Source of the DNA: Marchantia polymorpha subsp. ruderalis
Lineage: Eukaryota; Streptophyta; Marchantiopsida; Marchantiales; Marchantiaceae
Direction of reading: 5' to 3'
NCBI GenBank assembly: GCA_037833965.1
Contig: AP031352.1
Coordinates: forward strand, 29,328,501-29,392,500
DNA length: 64,000 nucleotides
Part shown: positions 10,143-21,690 of the stretch, in pieces
Position numbering within the stretch: position 1 is the stretch's first letter
Layout of the letters: the number at the start of each line of letters is the position of its first letter
Made by a program: the position numbers and the translations under genes
The notes under the pieces: model-generated
Database searches by the model: none
The model's input: the letters and a program-made list of their open reading frames with translations, nothing else
What the model was told of the DNA's origin: nothing

Positions 10143-12673
10143 TGTGGTACCTCACTTTTGGCAATTTTGAGGAAATTAAAACATTTTTGGAAAACTGTAC
10201 CCTGGCAGCATTGTAAATAGCCTTCGGTACATCAAAACAGAGTGAATCCGGAAGATCGCGGGGATTCTCGAGGGATCTTGTAGAATCTGGGATTTGGGGT
10301 GCCGCAGTAAGGACAGGCACCACCCTCCCTGCGAGCTCTGCAGTTAGGATTTCTACGGCGCAAGGCGCAAAACCCGCCTTCGGAGGTTGCGTCCGCGGCT
10401 GTAGGGAAACCCTCCATAATTAGGTCAACCCTCGGGCGCCTTGACCAAGTTAGGGTCCCGTTGGAAAGAGCTCGACGCACTGATTCCAACGAGCCCAAGA
10501 ACGCTTGGAACGGATGAGGACTTAGGGAGTTATAGCTATTGGAAGAAACGGAGGCGGTCGCCTACGGCGGAAGGAGTTCGCCACCGGCGCGAATTCCGCC
10601 TACGCGGAAGGGGGAATCAAGTTTTGTCCTATGCGCGGACAAAGGCGTTCGCCTGTGCACAGGCGAAGTAGGGTTAGGGAAGGCGCGAAGTCCGCCTACG
10701 CACAGGCGCTCGCCTGTGCACAGGCGCTTCGGCGTCGGCGGAAAATCCGCCTTGGGCCCTAGAAATGCGCCTTGTGCGGTAGAAAGTGTACGGCGCCTTC
10801 CGCGCCAGCGCAGCGCCGCGTACGTCGGAAGAGCCGCTAGAATAATCCAATCGGTACGGACCATGCGGACGGCACGGGTGGATGCGCTCTTGGACGGACG
10901 GAGTTGCGGCGGCGGAAGCGCCGACGAGGAGACAAGGAACGGACAGGCTGGACGGAGACGGTTGACCACGGTCAACGCCTTCCGCGCCGGCGCAGCGCCG
11001 CGGACGGAATTCGCCTGCGCACAGGCGAACGCCTGTGCACAGGAGGATGAAGTTCCGCACCGGCGGAGAATCCGCCGAGGCTCCTGCCTGCGCACAGGCA
11101 GGAGTTGAATTTTTGTCCGACATGCGGACACACGCGTCAAGGCAGAGGGGGATTGGCCGAGGGGCGGTACGAACAAGTGTACCGCGCAAGGCGGAAAACT
11201 CGCCTTCGGCGCTACGCCCCCATGTCCGCAGGGTAATACGCTCGCGGAGTTCAAATCCGCCAATTCGAGCGTGAGAGTTTAATCGACGACGGCGGAGCGT
11301 GAAGCCGCGCGTGAGAGCGAAGACCGTTCCAGCGTACAGCCGGCGCGGCCATCAAGTGAGACGTTCTTCACGACCAAGAGCCGACCATGACCTTCGACCG
11401 GGCGGCGGAGAACGTCCCATTCTTGAATTCGCGATTCCAATCTCTTGTGCGCGCTGCGCGCATCCATCTGCTGGCTGCGGAACATTCTCGACGTCGTCGC
11501 ACAGGAGATTTCTTGTTGATTGAGGGAGAAGTGAGTGCGCGTGATTTGGAATTGGGGGCGATTAGAGTTTGCCGAGAGAGAAAGAAACCCGGGCGGTGCG
11601 GAAGTAGAATGAGCGGGCGAGCGAACCCCAGGAACGCAATGACGAGACCGAGCAGATTGCGGATGGTGCCACTTCGCCTACCGCAGAACGGGCTGCGCGC
11701 TTTTGAGGAGCGCTTAATAGCAAGAAAGCTCGATTTCTTGCTATGGGGATGGAATTACATCTGTGCGAATATGGTGCGCGAGTGGCTAGAGCCACAGGGA
11801 CCACCCTCGCGCGGATTGCGTCCGCATGTTGACCGGTGGACAGTCCAAGATTGGGCGCAGGCGTTGGGAAGATGTGCTGGCATGCCAGGGCATCTCCTTT
11901 TCGACAGTGAGAGCATCAAGGTGACCAAGCAAGAAGAGGCGCAATTTGTGGAGCTGTTCAAGACCGGAAGGTCTACCAAGAATGGGTACAGGACCCGTGA
12001 TTACAAGGATCGATTTCGCCGGACTTTGTCCGCGGCGCTGATGCAATTACTGCAGCCGCACCGCGCCTGCTACATCACATTGTGGCAGGTCTCTTTTGTG
12101 GAGTGCGTCATCGAGGGAACTCCAATTCACTGGGCGAGCATCCTGCACAGGGTGATGCGACAGCACGCGTTTGAGGAGAAGGGGGGAACTCTAAACCATC
12201 TTTCTCCTTTCCTCATCAATTTTTATCGACAGCGGAATTGTTTGACAGCGGCGGAGCTTGAACATTTTCCGCCATTGTCCATCGACCATCCCGGGAAGTA
12301 TGTGCGGGAGAACGAGGTCGACACTGATGCAGAGGAGTCACCGACTTCTACCCCATCAAGACGGAGGGACGAAGGGAGACACACCCCTGCAGCGCGAGTG
12401 CCGCGGAAGCGGCGATGGAGGGAAGAGTCTGAAGAGGAGCAGCATCAAGAACCCTCTGCTCCCATTCAACCGCGGTCGCTGTGCGAGCCATACAGCCGGC
12501 CGAAGCAGAAGGCACGCAGACTGGTGTTACCAACTGACAGTGCGGACACGGCGACGATTGCGACGGAGATCGGAAGTGCGTCGCCAGAGAGGCAGGAGGA
12601 AGCGCGGACGACCGCAGGAGCAACGGGCCACGCTGCAACCTCGACGGGAGAGAGGCCGCCTACGGGCCAAGGG

Positions 12674-13093
12674 TGTAACCATCTTTAGTTAGTTAGAACT
12701 AAAGTAGAGGTTACTCTAAATATGGTTGTAGATACTTTAGTGTGCACTAGTCATAGCTGCCACATCAGCGATCCGCGCACTTGGTAGTTACAGAGTGGAT
12801 GTGTTAGTTGACAGTGCCACGTCAGCAATCCGTGTGCTTGTAGGTAAGGATTGAGTGTGTTAGTTAGTGTGTTAGTTGGGTGCGCCACGTCAGCAATCCG
12901 TGTGCTTGTTAGGGTTATCCGCCACGTCATCCATCCACTAGGAGTGGGATGGATGGTGGGGATTAGATCTTATCACCTTGTACTTGTTGGTGAGAGCTAT
13001 ATAAGGGAGAGGAGAACCATTGTGGGTATCTTTCATCTTCAGAGTTTACGTTTCTATCTTCGAGTGAACTTCTCTCTAAACCCTAGTGTTACA
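12674..13093 (+). repeat. 5' LTR of element B
   Basis: It runs TGTAACCATC... to ...CTAGTGTTACA and matches 18316-18735 with three differences. U3 holds repeated ACGTCA motifs and the TATA box TATATAAG (12998-13005). Confidence 0.95.
12757..13005 (+). promoter_or_regulatory. U3 promoter of element B: ACGTCA repeats and TATA box
   Basis: A motif of about 26 bp beginning GCCACGTCAGCAATCC occurs at about 12816 and 12882, with a degenerate form at 12759 and a shorter one at 12921. The ACGTCA cores are at 12819-12824, 12887-12892 and 12924-12929. ACGTCA is the reverse complement of TGACGT, the core bound by plant TGA-type bZIP factors. TATATAAG follows at 12998-13005. The 3' LTR has the same set. 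Regulation by bZIP factors is inferred from the motif only. Confidence 0.6.
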
Positions 13094-13094
13094 A

Positions 13095-13106
13095 TGGTAT
13101 CAGAGC
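13095..13106 (+). other. Primer-binding site of element B (initiator tRNA-Met type)
   Basis: TGGTATCAGAGC starts two bases after the LTR end. It is the standard complement of the plant initiator tRNA-Met 3' end. Confidence 0.93.
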
Positions 13107-13257
13107 GACCTTGCTCTTTCCTTGAGTGTGGATTACCCCTCATGGAATAGCAAGTGAGTGATGATGGAGTGTAGTCTTGAGAGTGTATAGAGGCTGGCAG
13201 AGGTCATTCATCTGCATGTAGAGAGAGGTGGAAGGGGGAAATTGTGTTTTTGCAGAT

Positions 13258-13476
13258 ATGGACGGGATTGACAGGAATCCAGTACAACACTGGCCAATTC
13301 CTAACCTATTCGATATTCACCTTCGTTGCATGGAGAAACATCATTTTCGGATGTACCTTGTGGCTTGTTGGGGTGCAGATTTTATGACTAGAGTGATGGA
13401 GTCAAGAGTGCCACTGATTCTTCCAATAGTTACTTATGGAGAGACTTGGGATTGTACTATATACATTCTATACTGA
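13258..13476 (+). CDS. Small leader reading frame 1 of element B
   Basis: A 72-codon frame from the ATG at 13258, between primer site and gag. I do not recognise a known family. Its C-terminal half (R-x-x-L-V, Gly, V-M-E-S, V-P, P-I-V, I-Y-I-L-Y) aligns with the second frame of B and with two small frames in the leader of element C. That makes four copies of one module in two unrelated elements. It is rich in aromatic and aliphatic residues and has no signal peptide. Its 3' end overlaps the next frame by about 40 bases. Function unknown; a regulatory upstream frame or a small accessory protein are both possible. Confidence 0.5.
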   Translation: MDGIDRNPVQHWPIPNLFDIHLRCMEKHHFRMYLVACWGADFMTRVMESRVPLILPIVTYGETWDCTIYILY

Positions 13477-13690
13477 TTGTTTCATGGATTTGAATCGCGA
13501 ACCACCTGTCCCGGTTCGATTCAGCACTTATGTAGATATTAGAACAGTATATAGACAGAAGAGGATATGGAGAGATTTTCTTGTGAGGAATTATGGAGAG
13601 GAGTACTATAGAGCTGTGATAGAGTCACCTGCACCTTTTGTGACTCCTTTGTTGAGAGGTCACATAGTGATTATACTCACTTTGTATTAG
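13436..13690 (+). CDS. Small leader reading frame 2 of element B
   Basis: An 84-codon frame ending 17 bases before the gag ATG at 13708. From the second Met (M-D-L-N-R) it aligns with frame 1 along its length: F/Y-x-D-I, W-R-D-F-L-V, Gly, V-I-E-S, P-F-V, P-L-L and a terminal L-Y before the stop. This looks like an old tandem duplication of one module. Its place just before gag suits either translation re-initiation or a leader role, but the sequence alone does not show which. Confidence 0.5.
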   Translation: MERLGIVLYTFYTDCFMDLNREPPVPVRFSTYVDIRTVYRQKRIWRDFLVRNYGEEYYRAVIESPAPFVTPLLRGHIVIILTLY

Positions 13691-13707
13691 AGGGATTGTG
13701 AGAAAGC

Positions 13708-14871
13708 ATGGGAACATCAATTGATATGGGTGAGGTTCTCAATGCAATCATGGCGGAGATGAAGGAGTTGAGAAAAGCAATAGTATATGGGCATACCAAG
13801 CAGCAAGCCATGGAAGATAAAATCTTCGCATTAGAGAGTGAGAAAGTAGAGAGAGAGAGAGTTGGAGAGATGGAAGTTGAACCTCAAGTTCAAGTTTCCC
13901 AAGTTCAGCCAGAACCAACTCCTATTGATGCAGCAGAGGCAAATAGGAGACGTCTTCAAGAGATTGAAGATCAAGCAAATCTTTTGCTTCGAATGGGAAA
14001 ATCCTGTAAGGTGGAAGCTTACAAAGGGAGTAGAGCAATGGGAGTGTTAGAGGGATGGATTATGAGGATGAATATTCATTTATCCCATTTTCATGTTTCT
14101 GATTATATTGCAGGAATGTTCATGAGATCTTATCTTACGGATAAGGCTCTCACATGGTACACAACATGGGAGAGAATGCTTTCAGAACGAGGTGCTACCA
14201 TTTCGTGGAGTGGAATGCAAGAAGGACTTCTGCAAAATTTTCAAGCGGTGGATTCTCTTCAAACTGCAAGAATGAAGTTGTGGGATCTGAAGCAGAAAGG
14301 AGGTATTCATGAGTACATTGAAGAATTTCGTGATCTTCAAGTATCTATCATGGATATGAGTGGAGCTGAAGCCTTGGACGTGTTCAAACGAGGCTTGAAA
14401 GATCGAATTCGAAAGGAGGTGATGGTAAGCAATCCATCTACTGTGAATGAAGCAATCGCAATTGCTCAACGAATTTCAGGTGCTTTTGGTGTCACACACG
14501 GTGAACCAGTGAGCAATTTTAGAGATCCATCTGGTCCAACACCGATGGAGTTGGGAAACCTTCGACGTAGAGAAGGTTTTGCACCAACAAGAGGACCACC
14601 ACCAAGATTTGGAGGTGAGATTAGGCGACCAGGAGTTCCAAATTTGCAAGAAGGTTATGCAAATAATGGAATGGTTCGAGGAGGAGCTGGAGTTCGTGAC
14701 AATCGCCAATGCTATGCATGTGGACGAATGGGTCACATAGCCAAGTTTTGTCGAGTTCGGCCGACACAACAAGGAGGACGGCCCATGCAGCGACGACCGT
14801 TCAACAATATGGAGGGGATAGAGTATGAAGAGGTGGAGGAAGCAGTTTCGGGAAACGAAGATCACCAGTAA
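13708..14871 (+). CDS. gag: Element B Gag (capsid-nucleocapsid)
   Basis: A 387-residue protein. It opens with a predicted helical, charged N-terminal region (about 1-95), then a retrotransposon Gag domain with the conserved W-Y-T-T-W segment near residue 150 and the F-x-x-L-Q / L-W-D-L-K region following. One C-x2-C-x4-H-x4-C zinc knuckle (C-Y-A-C-G-R-M-G-H) lies near residues 334-347. The C-terminus is acidic. The ATG at 13708 is the first one after the small leader frames. Gag packages the element RNA in cytoplasmic virus-like particles (family knowledge). Confidence 0.92.
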   Translation: MGTSIDMGEVLNAIMAEMKELRKAIVYGHTKQQAMEDKIFALESEKVERERVGEMEVEPQVQVSQVQPEPTPIDAAEANRRRLQEIEDQANLLLRMGKSCKVEAYKGSRAMGVLEGWIMRMNIHLSHFHVSDYIAGMFMRSYLTDKALTWYTTWERMLSERGATISWSGMQEGLLQNFQAVDSLQTARMKLWDLKQKGGIHEYIEEFRDLQVSIMDMSGAEALDVFKRGLKDRIRKEVMVSNPSTVNEAIAIAQRISGAFGVTHGEPVSNFRDPSGPTPMELGNLRRREGFAPTRGPPPRFGGEIRRPGVPNLQEGYANNGMVRGGAGVRDNRQCYACGRMGHIAKFCRVRPTQQGGRPMQRRPFNNMEGIEYEEVEEAVSGNEDHQ

Positions 14872-14873
14872 TC

Positions 14874-17800
14874 TTGCCTCGCGGCCTTACTGGTTCTACA
14901 AAGCGAAGAAAAGGCGAGGTTGGAAGAAGGCAATGGTTGGGAGCTCATGGAAGGAGTAAGAAGCAAGCTCAACTCATTGTCACTGATGGTTTCATGGAAG
15001 GACACAAGGTGAGAGTTTTAATTGATCCTGGAGCAACTGAGAATTTACTATCAAGGAGTGTTGCTATGAAGTTAGATTTGATGTTGATGAAGGACGTGAG
15101 TGAAGAAGTTGAATTGCCAAACGGGCAAACTGAAGTGATAGAAACACTTCCACGGAGTGTAGAATTATCCATAGGTAGATACAAGGAGAGCATTGAATGG
15201 AGAGTAATTCGTTTAGCTCGATATGATGTCATCCTTGGAATGCCATGGATGGAACAATATAATCCGAAGGTAGATTGGAGAAGAAAAGTGATTACAAGTA
15301 GTGGATGGAAGATCTATGGAGATAGAATTAGATCTCAGAATAGGAATTTACCCCTCTTTGTGATGGGTACAGCATCCATTTCTAGAGATGATGTATGTTT
15401 CCTTGGACTTATAAGAGATATTGGGTCCACGGACAAACCTTACATCCCGGAGTTCTTGAACGACATTTTTATGGAGTATAAAGATGTTTTTCCAGATGAT
15501 CTACCTGCAGGATTACCACCAAAAAGGCGAGTAGATCACAAGATTGAGGTGATACCTGGAAGTACACCAACTTGCAAAGCTCCATATCGTTTGGCTCCAA
15601 ACGAATTGGAAGAATGCAAAGCTCAAGTGGAGGAGATGTTGAGCAAGGGATTCATTCAACCAAGTGTTTCACCTTATGGAGCTCCAGTACTCTTTGTGAA
15701 GAAGAAGGATGGATCCATGAGACTATGTATCGATTATCGCGGGTTGAATCAGCAAACGGTGAAAAACAAATATCCATTACCTCGTATGGATGATTTGTTT
15801 GATCAACTTCAAGGAGCGAAGTACTTCACCAAGCTAGATTTGAGAAGCGGCTACAATCAAATTCGAATTGCAGATGAAGATGTTCACAAGACAGCTTTTC
15901 GTACTAGGTATGGACACTTTGAGTATCTGGTGATGCCTTTTGGTCTCACTAATGCACCAGCTACATTCATGGGATTGATGAACGATATCTTTCGCCCTTA
16001 TCTAGATAAATCTGTCATTGTTTTTCTAGATGATATATTGGTGTATAGCAAAACTTTGAGTGATCATAGAAGTCATTTACGAGAGGTACTTCAAGTTTTA
16101 AGAGACAATCAATTGTATGCCAAAGCTTCAAAATGTGAATTTGGCAAGTCAGAAGTAGATTACTTGGGTCATAGAGTTACAGCTACAGGAATCCAAGTGA
16201 TGAGTGAGAAGATAGATGCCATTCAGAAATGGATAGCACCTGAGGATCAAACTCAATTGAAAAGTTTTCTAGGGCTCACTGGATTCTATCGTAGATTTGT
16301 GAAAGGTTTTGCTCGACTAGCTCAGGCCTTGACTTCCATGTTAGGGAAAGGTCAAAAGTGGAGATGGGGAACAGCTCAAGAGTTAGCTTTTCAAGCATTG
16401 AAAGATGCTTTGTTACACGCACCTATTCTCAAGTGGTATGATCCTAACCGTTCTATCAAGTTGGCCACTGACGCATCAGGTACAACAGTAGGTGGCATAC
16501 TTCAACAAGAATGGGAGGATGGATGGCATCCAGTTGCTTTCTATTCTCGAAAGTTGGTGGCGGCGGAACAAAATTATCACACGACAGAACGAGAGGAGTT
16601 AGCTATCGTGTTGGCAACCAAACATTGGAAGCATTATTTGGGTGACAAGGAGTTTGTGGTGGAGACTGATCATAAACCCTTGGTTTATTTGGAAACTCAG
16701 AAGGATCTGTCCAAACGACAAATTCGATGGGCAGAGTGGCGTCAACGCTTCAACATGAAGATTGTGTACGTGGAGGGAAAGAAGCAACTTGCAGATGCTC
16801 TCACACGCATGCCTTGTTTGAATCATGTTGCAGAAGTGAAAATTCAGGCGGATTGGTGGAGCAAGATGTCACAAGCCACAAAGGAGGATGAAGAGATCAC
16901 TCGGGCACTACAAACTGGAAAGGCAGAAAAATCTCGAGGTTTGGCGTTTTACAATCAGCGTATATGGATTCCACAAGATCACGATTTGCGCACAATGATT
17001 TTGGCAGAAAGTCATGATACAGCCATTGCAGGTCATGTGGGAGTGGAGAAAACCGTGGAGAGTATACAACGAGTGTACTATTGGCCCAAAATACGTGAGG
17101 ATGTGGAGTCTTATGTTCGAAGTTGTGTTGCTTGTCAACAAAACAAGGCAAGTAATCAAAAACCAGCGGGTTTATTACAACCTCTTCCTATTCCCGAACA
17201 GCGGTGGGAACATGTCACCATGGATCTTGTATGTGAGTTACCAAGGACTTCGTTAGGACATGATTCAGTGGTGGTTTTTGTGGACAAATTGAGCAAGATG
17301 ATTCACATCAGGCCAACCACAAAAACAGTAACAGCTCCACAACTAGCTCAATTGTATCTAGATGCAGTTTTTGTAAATCATGGCTTAAGCAAAGTGTTAA
17401 TCACGGATAGAGGTACTCACTTCACTAGTTTATTTTGGAAAACTTTGTTTAGTTTTTTCAAAACAAAACTAGCAATGTCAACGGCCTATCATCCTCAAAC
17501 TGATGGACAAACTGAGAGGGCAAATAGAACCATAGAGGATATGCTACGAGCCTTCACATTAGAAGAGCAAGAAGAGTGGGACAACCTTTTGCCACTTGTG
17601 GAATTTGCATATAACAATTCTGTTAATGCATCCACAAAAGTGTCTCCATTTTTTCTTATGTATGGAGCTCATCCGATCACTCCTTCAAGTTTGATGAGAC
17701 TTCCCAAAGGAGAGGAGTTTTTGACCAAAGTTGCAGCCGTCAACGAATTCGTGAAGCATATTCACCGAGGACTACATCAGGCCAAGGAGAAGTTGGTGAT

Positions 17801-18302
17801 AGCTCAAAATCGGCAAAAGCAGCATGCCGATGCTCATCGTAGAGAAGTGATTTTTGAGGTTGGAGATCATGTTTGGTTATCTACAACGAATTTGTCTCTT
17901 GTAGGAACACCAAAGTTAAACCCTAGGTTCATTGGTCCATTTTTGGTTTTGAAGCGTGTTGGTGAAGTGTCATACAAGTTGGAACTTCCGTCACATATGA
18001 AAATACATCCAGTATTTCATGTGTCACGATTGCGAAAACATGTACCACGACCAAAACAATTCACCAACCAACCAGCACCACCTCCTCTTCCAACCTTGAT
18101 AGCAGATCATGAGGAGTTTGAGGTAGAAAAGATACTCAAGAAACGAATTCGAGGTCATAAATATCCCAAAGTAGAGTCTTTGATTCAATGGAAAGGCTAT
18201 CCATCGTATGAATCAACTTGGGAACCAGCTAAAAATTTAGCAAATGCACCTTTGATAGTTCAGGAGTTTGAACGTATGTGCAACGAGGACGTTGCATCTT
18301 AA
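14874..18302 (+). CDS. pol: Element B Pol: protease, RT, RNase H, integrase, chromodomain
   Basis: A 1,142-codon open frame, in a different frame from gag and starting just after it without its own obvious ATG, as expected of a frame reached by recoding. Domains in order: protease with D-P-G-A at about residue 51; RT with F-L-D-D, the catalytic Asp pair at 386-387; RNase H (T-D-A-S-G); integrase with an H-H-C-C zinc finger and a core containing T-D-R-G-T-H-F and the G-Q-T-E-R segment; and a C-terminal chromodomain at about 1082-1135 (E-V-E-K-I-L, W-K-G-Y, W-E-P). The chromodomain places it among chromoviruses. In that lineage it directs integration to modified chromatin, yet here the target was another element's LTR. 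Confidence 0.95.
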   Translation: MPRGLTGSTKRRKGEVGRRQWLGAHGRSKKQAQLIVTDGFMEGHKVRVLIDPGATENLLSRSVAMKLDLMLMKDVSEEVELPNGQTEVIETLPRSVELSIGRYKESIEWRVIRLARYDVILGMPWMEQYNPKVDWRRKVITSSGWKIYGDRIRSQNRNLPLFVMGTASISRDDVCFLGLIRDIGSTDKPYIPEFLNDIFMEYKDVFPDDLPAGLPPKRRVDHKIEVIPGSTPTCKAPYRLAPNELEECKAQVEEMLSKGFIQPSVSPYGAPVLFVKKKDGSMRLCIDYRGLNQQTVKNKYPLPRMDDLFDQLQGAKYFTKLDLRSGYNQIRIADEDVHKTAFRTRYGHFEYLVMPFGLTNAPATFMGLMNDIFRPYLDKSVIVFLDDILVYSKTLSDHRSHLREVLQVLRDNQLYAKASKCEFGKSEVDYLGHRVTATGIQVMSEKIDAIQKWIAPEDQTQLKSFLGLTGFYRRFVKGFARLAQALTSMLGKGQKWRWGTAQELAFQALKDALLHAPILKWYDPNRSIKLATDASGTTVGGILQQEWEDGWHPVAFYSRKLVAAEQNYHTTEREELAIVLATKHWKHYLGDKEFVVETDHKPLVYLETQKDLSKRQIRWAEWRQRFNMKIVYVEGKKQLADALTRMPCLNHVAEVKIQADWWSKMSQATKEDEEITRALQTGKAEKSRGLAFYNQRIWIPQDHDLRTMILAESHDTAIAGHVGVEKTVESIQRVYYWPKIREDVESYVRSCVACQQNKASNQKPAGLLQPLPIPEQRWEHVTMDLVCELPRTSLGHDSVVVFVDKLSKMIHIRPTTKTVTAPQLAQLYLDAVFVNHGLSKVLITDRGTHFTSLFWKTLFSFFKTKLAMSTAYHPQTDGQTERANRTIEDMLRAFTLEEQEEWDNLLPLVEFAYNNSVNASTKVSPFFLMYGAHPITPSSLMRLPKGEEFLTKVAAVNEFVKHIHRGLHQAKEKLVIAQNRQKQHADAHRREVIFEVGDHVWLSTTNLSLVGTPKLNPRFIGPFLVLKRVGEVSYKLELPSHMKIHPVFHVSRLRKHVPRPKQFTNQPAPPPLPTLIADHEEFEVEKILKKRIRGHKYPKVESLIQWKGYPSYESTWEPAKNLANAPLIVQEFERMCNEDVAS

Positions 18303-18315
18303 AAGGAGGGAGGTT

Positions 18316-18735
18316 TGTAACCATCTTTAGTTAGTTAGAACTAAAGTAGAGGTTACTCTTAATATGGTTGTAGATACTTTAGTGTGCACTAGTCATAGCT
18401 GCCACATCAGCGATCCGCGCACTTGGTAGTTACAGAGTGGATGTGTTAGTTGACAGTGCCACGTCAGCAATCCGTGTGCTTGTAGGTAAGGATTGAGTGT
18501 GTTAGTTAGTGTGTTAGTTGGGTGCGCCACGTCAGCAATCCGTGTGCTTGTTAGGGTTATCCGCCACGTCATCCATCCACTAGGAGTGGGATGGATGGTG
18601 GGGATTAGATCTTATCACCTTGTACTTGTTGGTGAGAGCTATATAAGGGAGAGGAGAACCATTGTTGGTATCTCTCATCTTCAGAGTTTACGTTTCTATC
18701 TTCGAGTGAACTTCTCTCTAAACCCTAGTGTTACA
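18316..18735 (+). repeat. 3' LTR of element B
   Basis: 420 bp, three differences from 12674-13093. It is followed by the target duplication AAGGG, after which the family A U3 gene resumes. TATATAAG is at 18640-18647. Confidence 0.95.
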
Positions 18736-20627
18736 AAGGGCCTCCGGAGTTACCACGTGCGATGCGGACAGATGTTCCGTTTGCGCACAGACGAGCCTCC
18801 GCGGACGGACGAGCCTCCGCGGACCGGCGAACACAAGTGGACGTGGATCTACGCTTACGCGTGGGAAGGAGCAGTCCGCCTGTGCACAGGCGCTCGCCTG
18901 TGCACAGGTCGCCTGTGCACAGGACACCTCCACACGTGCCGCCTGTGCACAGGCAAGAATCACCCCCGTTCCAACGTAGGAAGGGGAAGGAGCCGGCGGA
19001 AGAACCGCCTACGAGACACCGGCCCTCGGGGCCAGACCCTCCGGCGCACCACGCGCCGCAATTTGCGCCTTCGGCGCCAGGGCCTTCGAGCCGAGCAGAT
19101 ACGAGCAGGGAGCGTGCGGAGGCCGCACCATCGGCGGGAAGTCCGCCGATAGATGCGCCTTCGGCGGTAGGGCCTATAGGCCAAGGGACATCGGGCGTGC
19201 GGCCCCCGGTCATGTCGCCTTCGGCGATAGATGTCCGCGGCGCTACGCCTGCGGCGGACAAGGCGCCGGCAAATGCGCCTGCGCACGGGCCGGGCACAGC
19301 CCCCACGGACCGATCAAGAGAGCAGCAGACGGAGGAGCGGAGTGACTGTCCGCGGGATGAAATCTCGATGCGCGATGCGCAATCCAACCCCACGCAGCCA
19401 CCCTCCGCTCAATCGCCTTCGGCGGCGGGCGACGGCGACAGAGAGAATGCGGTAGACAATCAACAAGCGAGAGACGGGGATGCCGCACGGGTACATTCGC
19501 CTTCCGCCTTAGACATTTTGGCGACGAGCAGCGAGGCTGCAGCCGTGCCTTCGCAGGCAGCACACGTCGATGACGTGCAGCCCCACTCGGGGCAGTCGCC
19601 GACGCAATCAATGGCGACTGAAATTCTCCACTCGGATGATGACGACGGAGGCTCCACGGAAGAAATGTCAGGAGCAGAAGACACCGAGGAGGAGGAGGAG
19701 GAAATTGTTGGAGCGCCGGCGGCGGCGCTCTCTGAGCAGGTGATTCCGTTGCTGCGGTACTTGGATCGCAAGGTCGATAAATACGCCGACCCACTCCAGC
19801 CGGGATCTTACATCGAGTTAGTGCGCAGGCGGACTCGCACTAAAGTCCACACCAGCAAGCTATTAGCTAGAGTGGACCAGGAGTTGAAGGAATTGAAGGA
19901 GAAGCATGCGTGCTTGTGGGGTCAGTACAAGCTTAATCAGAAATTCTACAAGCACACCGAGAAGATGAAGGATGAAAAACTGGGCGAGCTCACCAAGGAG
20001 CAGGTGAAGGTCAAGGAAGCACTCATTTCTGAGCAGACCCAGAATCGGATTTTGTCAGAGGAGCTCGTGCGACAGACGCGGTTGTTGGAACAATGTCAGC
20101 TCGCACGGCAGGCGGATGAAGAGTTAATCCGCAGGTTGTAGTCAGAGTGTGGCGAATTGAGAGCGCAACGTGCTGAAGCCGAATCGCAATTAGTGATAAT
20201 TGAAGAGGATCGCAGGAAGGAGGCGGATCGCACGAAGGTGGAGACGGCGAGGCGAGTCGCCCACTGTCTCAAGGGCTACGCCCACTGGGAAGTGAAGGCG
20301 CAGGAGAAACTCACACTGCGTGAGTTTGAATTGCGCGCAGCCGGGTTGTTGTCAGGCGACAGTAGGAGTCGGCGGAAGGTAGCGAAGAAGCTCGATGCCT
20401 TTCTGTCGAAGGCACAGGATACCATGTCCGCCCTCGAAGGGGAGGTGTCCGCGGCGTTGCAGAGGTTGGGACTGCGCAGTCGAGCGGAAGATTGGCAGGG
20501 TAGGGAGTTAGTGCGCGGCAGTCGGCCGCGCAAGAGACGTAGTACAGGTTCCGCGGAGTGTAGTGTAGCGTGGTTCCGTGCAGGCGTGTAGCGTAGTGCA
20601 GTGTAGTGTTAGGTAGGACTTAGAAGG

Positions 20628-20634
20628 TATAAAA
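20628..20634 (+). promoter_or_regulatory. TATA box of the A-2 5' LTR
   Basis: TATAAAA, followed 14 bases further on by a short hairpin (CCAGGC...GCCTGG). It lies downstream of the U3 gene. By the usual Ty3/gypsy arrangement R begins shortly after it. It is preserved in the other family A LTRs. Confidence 0.65.
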
Positions 20635-21626
20635 TAGTTCCAGGCGTTTTGCCTGGGGTTCTTTCCCATCAGAAGTGCAGATCAGGAACCCATTTCCTTT
20701 GCGTGTTTGTGTCCTTGAGTTCTGTCACCACGCACGAGGAGTTACAACTTAGCGTTCCGCATTTTGTAGCTGAAGGCCTTCGGCCGAATGTTCAGAGCTA
20801 GTACATTGGTTAGAGACTTGAGTAGTTCGGAACTGCACCTGCGGGTGACTGCCGATGCTCAGAGCCAGTGACTAGTTAGATACTTGAACAGTTTCGCCCC
20901 TACACCTTCGAGTGTTTCTTTCTGATTGTACTCCTTTGGGATTTTTCCCCTGAATGCCAAAGTGAAGTTTTGCTACTTCGTGTAAGCCTTGGTTGTAAAT
21001 TCAGGTTACGCTGCAGCAGGTGCCTTGAGGGTAACCCCTGTAGTATTTCTGAGAATGACAAGTGCCTGAGAATTCAAACTCTTCAATAGACTGTTGTTGT
21101 GTTACTGGAATGTTTCACAGTGAGTCCTTCAGTGTGGACCTGTGTTCTCTGCGCGTTTTGTGAGTTGAGAGTGTTGTTCACCGCGTAGGAGTGACTTCGA
21201 TCCGAAGTAGGCAGTCCAAACCGGGTTTCCTACACTAGCAGCAAGCTAGTGGAAGTGTTGTAAAAGCCGGAGTTGGAAGTCACTGCCCGCAGGTTTGCCG
21301 AGTGTGCTCGCGAGAGACTTTCCCCCTGAAATCTTGAAGTAGAGGTCCTAACGGATCTCTGGGTTGTGTTTCTGTAGTTTCAGGTGTGTGTGTGTGTGTG
21401 TGTGTGTACGCTGCACTGTGCGACCTCCGAGTGCGCTCCGAGTGGACACTTGCAGTATTTCTGGGAGTGACAGTTGCCTGAGAATTCAAACTCCTCAATA
21501 GTCTGTTAAAACGTGACACTTTGTACCCTGTGTGTTCCTCTGTCCCTGTGGGTTCGACCTTTCTACCACTATATTGCAGTTTTAGCCTTTAGTGGGTTAT
21601 TACATAAGAAGCCGACAACTTCTTTT

Positions 21627-21644
21627 TGGCGCCGCTGCCGGGGA
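21627..21644 (+). other. Primer-binding site of A-2 (tRNA-Asp type)
   Basis: TGGCGCCGCTGCCGGGGA, 22 bases after the LTR end at 21604. It is complementary to plant tRNA-Asp with one mismatch. Confidence 0.85.
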
Positions 21645-21690
21645 CAGTTGCGTCAACACCGGGGTTTTTACGAGCAGCCATGCTCGGTGA

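Larger units (their letters stand above)
12674..18735 (+). mobile_element. Element B: chromovirus (Ty3/gypsy with chromodomain)
   Basis: A 6,062-bp element flanked by the 5-bp duplication AAGGG (12669-12673 and 18736-18740). The empty site is preserved in other family A LTRs (for example near 29871). LTRs are 420 bp each, TGTAACC...GTTACA. The primer site is of the initiator tRNA-Met type. A polypurine tract (AAAAGGAGGGAGG, 18301-18313) precedes the 3' LTR. Gag and Pol are in separate frames, both open. The two LTRs differ at 3 of 420 positions, so the insertion is recent. It looks whole. Confidence 0.96.
10143..21604 (+). repeat. 5' LTR of A-2, interrupted by element B
   Basis: The LTR parts are 10143-12673 and 18741-21604 (with AAGGG at 18736-18740 as the target duplication of B), together about 5.4 kb. 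The order is: LTR start, GC-rich hairpin region, U3 gene starting at 11387, TATA box at 20628-20634, and U5 with a (GT)n tract near 21385. Element B is inserted within the U3 gene, which otherwise has about one further break. Confidence 0.9.

Noticed and set aside
16599-17256. Minus-strand and alternative-frame open stretches within element B pol
   Set aside because: They are shadows of the well-supported pol frame and have no domains of their own.
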